Positions 59,195 through 64,000 of a stretch of 64,000 nt of DNA are shown piece by piece. A model generated the notes under the pieces. It was not told the origin of the DNA, did no database searches, and worked only from the letters and a program-made list of their open reading frames with translations. The DNA comes from Anaerolineae bacterium (GTDB taxonomy: Bacteria > Chloroflexota > Anaerolineae > Anaerolineales > Anaerolineaceae): contig JABLXC010000006.1 in assembly GCA_013178185.1 (NCBI GenBank), positions 1 through 64,000 on the forward strand, in the 5' to 3' direction. The translations under genes were made by a program, and so were the position numbers. Within the stretch, counting starts at the first letter, position 1; each line of letters starts with the position of its first letter.

Positions 59195-60760
59195 TCAGGG
59201 TAATTCTTCCGGCCACTCGTGGTAGATCTCCCAGCCGCCGTTTGCAAAATGAGCGATGCCGTGCAACGGCGTGATTGCCCATATTTCACCGTTTTCTAAA
59301 AAAATTGGCGAAGACGAGAAGCCCAGGTTCACCGGGAAATTCTCGACGCCCCATTGAATGCCGTTATAACGAAGCGTCTGGCCCGAAGAGGTCATCGCCA
59401 GCGCCAGATTGCTGCGATACCCTGCCAGGAACTCTATGGTTTCAGTTGTCGGGCTGGTCACACTCAACCAGTTTTTGCCGTCATAATGCAAAATCGTTCC
59501 ATTTTGCCCCATTGCCCAGCCATCCTGGATGCTGATCATCCAAAGCTGGCGCAAGTCAACCAACCCAGGGGTTTTCTCGATTGCCCAATGGTTTCCATCG
59601 AACTTGAAGATGCAACCATCTTCGCCGACAGCCCATCCCGTGTCGGGCGCCAATAATTGAACCTGGTTGATCCCACAACCTTGTGGCGAAGTTAACATGT
59701 AAGTTCGCCAGCTGCCGTTGAGATAGACAAGCACCTGGTTATGGGCGTAACCATCCACCCAGCCAGCCAGGTGGCTGCGCATCTGAATATTCGTCGCCCC
59801 CTTAAAAACGATCTTTTTTTCCTGGAACCAGGCCTTTCCGTTGTGGCGTAGAATTTCTGCCTGTGTTCCATTTACATTGCTTGCCAACATCCATGCCAGA
59901 GAAGGGGAAAGGACAAAGATGGAGCGGATGACCGGCAGGCTGGCAGGGTTTTCAACTTCATGCCATTGTTTGCCTTCCAGGCGTAGCAGGGTTGACGCGC
60001 CGGTATCTCCATAAATACCCCAAGCCCATCCCTGGCCATCCGGATCCAGCGCTAAACCGGCCAGGTCGGTCTTTATCTGGCTGTCCCAGCGTTCCCATTT
60101 TGTGCCATCGTAATGGAGGATTGTCCCTTTCCGCCCAACGATCCAGCCCTCCTGTGGATTTGCGAAAGCGATCCCTGTGAGGGAATAAATATCTTCGAAC
60201 CTGCGCGGCAGGGTCACGTTGTATGAGGCCAGAAAAGATTCCCACGCATCCAGGGCGCGTTCACGTACTTGGCGGTAGGCGTTTTCTGCCTGGGAGCGAG
60301 CCTGGACGAAACCCAGAGAGGCATTGGTGTTGCCGCTGAGGCTGGCTGCCGCGATTTGCTGATCGATTTCTTCCAAGTCTGCTTTACGGTCGGCCAGTTC
60401 GTAATGCAGGTCGGCCAGCTCTGGGGGCGGGTTCATCGCCAGGAGGGTATTGTAACTGGGATTCTCCAGCATCTCACGAAAGTAGATCAGCTCTGGGCAG
60501 TTCTCAAGGCTGTTTTGACAACGGGGCGGCGCGAGTGTCATCGTTTCTTGAGGCGGTGGGGGAGATGGCGTGAGGTAAAGGGTCGTTTCTGGAGTGGCAG
60601 CAAGGGTGGGGGGCAAAGGAGAGGGGGGTGTCGCCTTTGCAGGATGGCCGGAAGACGGTTCGGCAGGCTGGCAGGCCGCACCAACCAGAAGTATTACCAG
60701 GCAGATCTGCCATGAAAGCCTGGTCAGGAATTTTTTTGGGTTATTGCTGCTCTTGCTCAT
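59195..60760 (-). CDS. Lipoprotein with beta-propeller-like repeats
   Basis: About 521 residues: lipobox VGAAC (Cys30), a Pro/Thr spacer, a helical segment (about 80-180), then at least five tandem repeats of the form GW-x-VG-x-x-GTILHYDG-x-x-W (for example GWIVGRKGTILHYDGTKW, GWAMGQNGTILHYDGKNW), resembling YCF48/BNR-type blades. An extracellular binding role is likely; no catalytic motif seen. Its start overlaps the end of the HEAT-repeat gene by about 20 bases, so the two share a transcript. Confidence 0.78.
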   Translation of the reverse strand: MSKSSNNPKKFLTRLSWQICLVILLVGAACQPAEPSSGHPAKATPPSPLPPTLAATPETTLYLTPSPPPPQETMTLAPPRCQNSLENCPELIYFREMLENPSYNTLLAMNPPPELADLHYELADRKADLEEIDQQIAAASLSGNTNASLGFVQARSQAENAYRQVRERALDAWESFLASYNVTLPRRFEDIYSLTGIAFANPQEGWIVGRKGTILHYDGTKWERWDSQIKTDLAGLALDPDGQGWAWGIYGDTGASTLLRLEGKQWHEVENPASLPVIRSIFVLSPSLAWMLASNVNGTQAEILRHNGKAWFQEKKIVFKGATNIQMRSHLAGWVDGYAHNQVLVYLNGSWRTYMLTSPQGCGINQVQLLAPDTGWAVGEDGCIFKFDGNHWAIEKTPGLVDLRQLWMISIQDGWAMGQNGTILHYDGKNWLSVTSPTTETIEFLAGYRSNLALAMTSSGQTLRYNGIQWGVENFPVNLGFSSSPIFLENGEIWAITPLHGIAHFANGGWEIYHEWPEELP

Positions 60761-61526
60761 CCTGGACCACAGCAATCCCAAATGCCTGCATGAACTCTTG
60801 TTTGAGCAGGCGGAAGAGAAAAATTAATCCTGGGATGGTGAAAAGTGGAACGCCTGGGAGGAGGAAAAGACTGCCAGCCAGCGCCAGGTAATACCCCTTG
60901 CGGTCGCGTCGTTCAACTCCGCGATTGCCGGTGAACGCCGCGATCGCAGATATGCATAATACGATAAACGGAAGAGCAAAGTTCAATTTCCCTAGTACTA
61001 GCATCGCCAGGGCCAGGATGGTCGCGATCATGCCAAGAATACCGAATCCAAGCTCCATTTGGTCCAAACTCTTTTCGACTTCGGGCGGTGCGGGTGGGCG
61101 GCGTGAAGGGTCTTCTCGCAGAATCGCTTGAATCTCGGCAAGGAAATCAGCGTCCTCAATTTTTGTGTTGTTTATCAGGGGAAGCAGCGTCTCGGCTGCC
61201 AAAAGGCGGATATCTTGATCTTTGTCTTTCAGCGGGATTCGAAGAAGATCAACGGTTTCTGTCCCGCCATGTTCCGCGAGAATTTCGATTGCTGCGCCCC
61301 GGATATCTTTCTTGCGGTTCTCGAGCGCTTCGGCTATGAAATCCCGACCTCGCCTATCTCCCAGATCCAGTAGCACGCTGGCAGCCCGAAACCGCATCAT
61401 CCAATCGCCTTTTTCGAGGATTTCGACCAGGACTTCAATGGCTGGTAGATCGGAAGGTCTGGGCATGGCTTTCTCATCTTGCGGATTATGGCCGAAATTT
61501 TTTGGCGGTTCGATCAATTTAAACAC
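60741..61526 (-). CDS. HEAT-repeat protein with C-terminal membrane helices
   Basis: 261 residues. HEAT-like repeats fill about 25-135 (RFRAASVLLDLGDRRGRDFI, DIRGAAIEILAEHGGTETVD, DIRLLAAETLLPLINNTK), then an acidic/Pro linker, and three hydrophobic helices (about 160-245) with a short tail. Probably a protein-protein interaction platform on the inner membrane. Start unclear: GTG 61526 follows AAAGG too closely, and ATG 61466 is a good alternative. Translation may be coupled to the lipoprotein gene downstream. Confidence 0.65.
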   Translation of the reverse strand: MFKLIEPPKNFGHNPQDEKAMPRPSDLPAIEVLVEILEKGDWMMRFRAASVLLDLGDRRGRDFIAEALENRKKDIRGAAIEILAEHGGTETVDLLRIPLKDKDQDIRLLAAETLLPLINNTKIEDADFLAEIQAILREDPSRRPPAPPEVEKSLDQMELGFGILGMIATILALAMLVLGKLNFALPFIVLCISAIAAFTGNRGVERRDRKGYYLALAGSLFLLPGVPLFTIPGLIFLFRLLKQEFMQAFGIAVVQDEQEQQ

Positions 61527-61600
61527 CTTTCGCCTGGCTGCTGCTTAAATTCTACCGCCTTTTTTTGATTGGGAAGATGGGCAAATTCGAAAATGACCTG

Positions 61601-62278
61601 TCAGACCAGGATGTTGATCAGATCAGACGGCCCAGATAAGATCACGTCGGCGCCCGCCCGTCGCAGTTCGTCCTCCTGACCGAAACCGCATAACAGACCT
61701 GCCGTCTGTGCGCCGGCTGCGCGTCCAGCCCGAATATCGACGGTTGTGTCGCCGATCATCAGGCACTCTGCAGGATCAACACCCATTTCTTTCGCGGCGT
61801 GGTAAATAGGGTCGGGATAGGGTTTTGTATAGGGACAGGTTTGGGCGGTGATGATGGTTTTAAAAAAAGGCAGCAGGGAAAACTGCTCCAGAAAAGCCAG
61901 GGTGCCTTTTTCTCCTTTGGCACTTACGACGGACATTGGGAAATGGGGGCTTAGGGCATGGAGTGTCTGCTGGACCCCAGCAATGATCCAATACTCGCGG
62001 CGGAGATGGTTGCGGTTTAGTTTTGCCAGTTTGTTAAAGATCCATGCAATTTCGTCATCGATCTGAAAACGATCCAGGAGATGATAGATCAGGTTGCCGG
62101 GCGACTCGATGCCCATGATGATCCTTCGCGAAAACAAACGAGGGTCGCGTTGTGGTAAGAGGAGGCGAAATGGCCGGATGATCATTTCGACTTTGCGAGC
62201 CCACATATCATCGGTGTCGCATAATGTGCCGTCAATGTCAAAACACAAAGCCCGAATGCGGTCTCGGTCTAGCGGCAT
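61601..62278 (-). CDS. HAD-family hydrolase (phosphoglycolate-phosphatase-like)
   Basis: 225 residues. Motif I CFDIDGTLCDTDD (about 11-23; nucleophile Asp and Asp+2), helical cap, motif II MSVVSAKGEKG, Lys in PYTKPYPDP and motif IV MIGDTTVDIRAGRAAG. Typical of Gph/YjjG-like phosphatases; substrate unknown. Met 62278 with AGGAAGGA upstream is the start, although the frame is open to 62359. It follows the small membrane peptide gene by 10 bp. Confidence 0.9.
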   Translation of the reverse strand: MPLDRDRIRALCFDIDGTLCDTDDMWARKVEMIIRPFRLLLPQRDPRLFSRRIIMGIESPGNLIYHLLDRFQIDDEIAWIFNKLAKLNRNHLRREYWIIAGVQQTLHALSPHFPMSVVSAKGEKGTLAFLEQFSLLPFFKTIITAQTCPYTKPYPDPIYHAAKEMGVDPAECLMIGDTTVDIRAGRAAGAQTAGLLCGFGQEDELRRAGADVILSGPSDLINILV

Positions 62279-62288
62279 ACAATCCTTC

Positions 62289-62435
62289 CTACATGAATAA
62301 AGTGATTGGCGCGAATATTCGGTTGATTCCAGGAGTGGCGAGGAGCACGATCGCGACAAAAATAGCCAGCAGGCTCAAACCAATACAAATAGCCAGTATT
62401 AAAGTGAAGAGCGTGAGAATGATGCGTCGGGCCAT
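62289..62435 (-). CDS. 48-residue membrane peptide
   Basis: A short frame that reads MARRIILTLFTLILAICIGL at its start and is almost wholly hydrophobic (about 5-32), ending RIFAPITLFM. The ATG overlaps the TGA of the C39/TPR gene by one base (TGATG), and the HAD gene starts 10 bp after its stop. This coupling and one clean membrane helix make it a likely real gene. Possible helper of the C39/TPR protein; no known family. Confidence 0.6.
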   Translation of the reverse strand: MARRIILTLFTLILAICIGLSLLAIFVAIVLLATPGINRIFAPITLFM

Positions 62436-63739
62436 CAATTACCAGCTTTTAAGTAGTTCAGCGCATAAATTGCATCGGCGTATCCGGGGTGGGCTTCTAA
62501 AGCTTTTTGAAACAGAGGAAGCGCTTCGGCGGTTTGACCGAGTCTGAACAATGCCCATCCTTTCCAGAGCAGCGCTTCCTCAGAATTTGGGGTGACCCTG
62601 AGGGCATAATCTGCTACTGTCAACAGGTCTTCGGTTCTCCCACTGTGAAAATAGGCTAGAAATGGCCCAAACTGATAGCGCATCATCCGCTGTGGCAGCT
62701 CAAGTTTTCGCGACGTATCGTAAGCGCTGGCTGCTTCCGGGTAACGCTCGAAGTAAACCAGGTTGCTGCCAAGATTAAACCAGGCAAAAGGGTTATTTGG
62801 AGAAGATTTTGTTTCGGCATGGGCAGTTTCAAGCGCGTGTTGGCGATTGACGTCCACATCCCAATGCTCTTTGAGGACAGTTTTTATCTCTTCTTCCCTT
62901 TCAATTGGATAAACGATTAAATAAGCTCGGTTAAACGCTTGCCAGTTTTCATCTAATTCTGCATAGGTCATGATGCGGTTAGGACCCACAAATGAATCTT
63001 GTGTGATGAAAGTTCCGGAACGGTTGTCATAGCCAGTCAGAACCTGGTAATGTCCAGACCAGCGGTCATCGTTGAACCAGAAACCCTCGGGCAGGTAGAA
63101 TGTCTCTTCAACAATTACAGGGAAACCAGATGCCAGCAACCTGCGCAGCAGGACGATTTCTCCGCCAACGCGAAACTCTGCTCTTAATCCTGGCGTTTGT
63201 TGGTTGACGTAAGAAGTCAATTCGTCAATGTTGACGTTACGGTCTGCACGCAGTGGTTTGATGAGCGCGTTGATGTCTTCTTGGGAACCCTCCCAACCAT
63301 AAAAATGCAGGATCATCGCCAGCGCTGCCGGTCCGCAGCTATTCCAATCCTGCCGTTCATAGGTGGGCGCCGGCAAGCTGACCTGCTCGGGTAGAGGCAC
63401 ATCTGTTGGCGTTGGGGTGTTCAAACTTGTTGGAGTAGCCGGAAACGGCGTTGATTGCAAACGGCTGGGTTGGCTTTGTGTTGGAAGGACCGTGCGGGTG
63501 ATAATTTCGACTTGAGGTTCCGCCAGAACCGGGGTGGGCATTGCCCCAATCGGAAAGATAATCGTTCTCAGAAGCGTCGCGGCGGCATCTACCCTCCAGG
63601 AAAGGCGTTCTTGTACCGCCGGGATGTGGTAAATCATCGAACCCAAAAGCAGCGCAACGGTTAAACCCGACAGCATAAATAGCCATTTTGGAAATTGGTG
63701 AGAAGGGCTCCTTGGCCCCTTTTGACCTTGCATGGGCAT
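62435..63739 (-). CDS. C39-like cysteine peptidase with TPR repeats, second copy
   Basis: 434 residues, same order as the protein at 29424: membrane anchor (about 20-42), Pro/Thr linker, C39-like domain and TPRs (about 300-430). Catalytic Cys in WNSCGPAALAMIL, His in SGHYQVLTGYD, Asp in ITQDSFVG. It is clearly paralogous but diverged. A TGATACAAT box on the minus strand ends one base before ATG 63739, so initiation from that ATG would need a promoter upstream; the second ATG at 63733 would be almost leaderless. Followed by a coupled small membrane peptide. Confidence 0.8.
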   Translation of the reverse strand: MPMQGQKGPRSPSHQFPKWLFMLSGLTVALLLGSMIYHIPAVQERLSWRVDAAATLLRTIIFPIGAMPTPVLAEPQVEIITRTVLPTQSQPSRLQSTPFPATPTSLNTPTPTDVPLPEQVSLPAPTYERQDWNSCGPAALAMILHFYGWEGSQEDINALIKPLRADRNVNIDELTSYVNQQTPGLRAEFRVGGEIVLLRRLLASGFPVIVEETFYLPEGFWFNDDRWSGHYQVLTGYDNRSGTFITQDSFVGPNRIMTYAELDENWQAFNRAYLIVYPIEREEEIKTVLKEHWDVDVNRQHALETAHAETKSSPNNPFAWFNLGSNLVYFERYPEAASAYDTSRKLELPQRMMRYQFGPFLAYFHSGRTEDLLTVADYALRVTPNSEEALLWKGWALFRLGQTAEALPLFQKALEAHPGYADAIYALNYLKAGN

Positions 63740-63824
63740 GATTGTATCACAAAGGCAATTGCGTCAGGCAGGCCATGGGGCGCTTTCAACGTTCCAAAGG
63801 CAATTTTATGAGTTCCCCGCTGAC

Positions 63825-63858
63825 TTCCCCCATTTTCTGGTCGTAGAAAATGGGGGAA
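63825..63858. repeat. Perfect 14-bp inverted repeat in the right-end intergenic region
   Basis: TTCCCCCATTTTCT (63825-63838), loop GGTCGT, AGAAAATGGGGGAA (63845-63858). No T-run follows on either strand, so it is not a standard terminator. From 63740 to 64000 I see no gene, only this hairpin. Confidence 0.7.
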
Positions 63859-64000
63859 ATAAAAAGGCAATGGATACAGGAAGGTGAGGGATGCGTTTGA
63901 GTTCTGCTAACCGGGTTTCTATGTGGAGAGGATAAAGATATTGATGGGACGATCTGGAGTGAAAATTTGTTGATCTGTACAAACTAATGGTTTACGATAA

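Noticed and set aside
1-64000. CRISPR arrays, tRNA or rRNA genes, insertion sequences
   Set aside because: No regularly spaced repeats, cloverleaf, conserved rRNA segments or transposase sequence were seen on either strand by reading.

Overview
The window looks like a chromosomal segment from a free-living bacterium, most likely of the Chloroflexota (Anaerolineae-like). This is inferred from the gene content: a NurA/HAS-barrel/HerA set, SbcCD, Pro/Thr-linker lipoproteins with few outer-membrane functions, C39-peptidase/TPR proteins, and a mosaic of aerobic and sulfur/metal functions. No rRNA, tRNA, CRISPR array or insertion sequence was found, so the lineage is not proven. Most of the window is moderately GC-rich; about 50.8-57.9 kb is clearly AT-richer.

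Layout. 0-4.5 kb: tatC, a BrkB/YihY membrane protein, a GT-C-type glycosyltransferase and a polytopic membrane protein. 4.5-7.2 kb: a sulfide operon (ArsR-type repressor, sulfide:quinone oxidoreductase-like flavoprotein, TusE/DsrC-like and DsrE-like sulfur carriers) with a well-defined promoter/operator region and terminator. 7.4-11.6 kb: a PIG-L deacetylase, a GAF histidine kinase, a CBS protein and an EamA exporter. 11.7-16.4 kb: metal homeostasis, with a DtxR-type iron regulator plus FTR1 permease facing a P1B ATPase (unusual CPG motif), its separately encoded HMA metallochaperone and a Crp/Fnr regulator. 16.6-20.3 kb: YwiC-like protein, a zinc-ribbon microprotein, a HAD phosphatase, a LysM protein, a repeat-bearing protein and a degenerate M23 protein. 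20.4-22.4 kb: arsenic module, a double-methyltransferase ArsM and an ArsR repressor sharing a clear operator. 22.4-27.5 kb: patatin, gyrA, birA, hsp20.

27.8-38.3 kb is one tight co-directional run: hypothetical protein, cysteine-desulfurase-like enzyme, C39/TPR protein, sbcD, a CNNM/HlyC protein, sbcC and two glycosyltransferases, closed by a hairpin. 38.3-42.7 kb holds secreted proteins and lipoproteins, including a sugar dehydrogenase. 42.8-46.4 kb carries nurA, a HAS-barrel-like gene and herA, so all four parts of an archaeal-style end-resection set (Mre11/Rad50-like SbcCD, HerA, NurA) lie within 16 kb. xseAB follows nearby.

50.8-57.9 kb is an AT-rich block, probably acquired: a polar-amino-acid-type ABC transporter with lipoprotein receptor, a polysaccharide-deacetylase-family hydrolase, an FCD-type GntR regulator and two NMT1/THI5-like binding-protein folds that both lack a signal peptide. 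This is the best candidate for an undescribed catabolic or sensing system here. The window ends with an isochorismatase-family hydrolase, YjbQ, a beta-propeller lipoprotein, a HEAT-repeat membrane protein, a HAD phosphatase, a 48-residue membrane peptide and a second C39/TPR protein.
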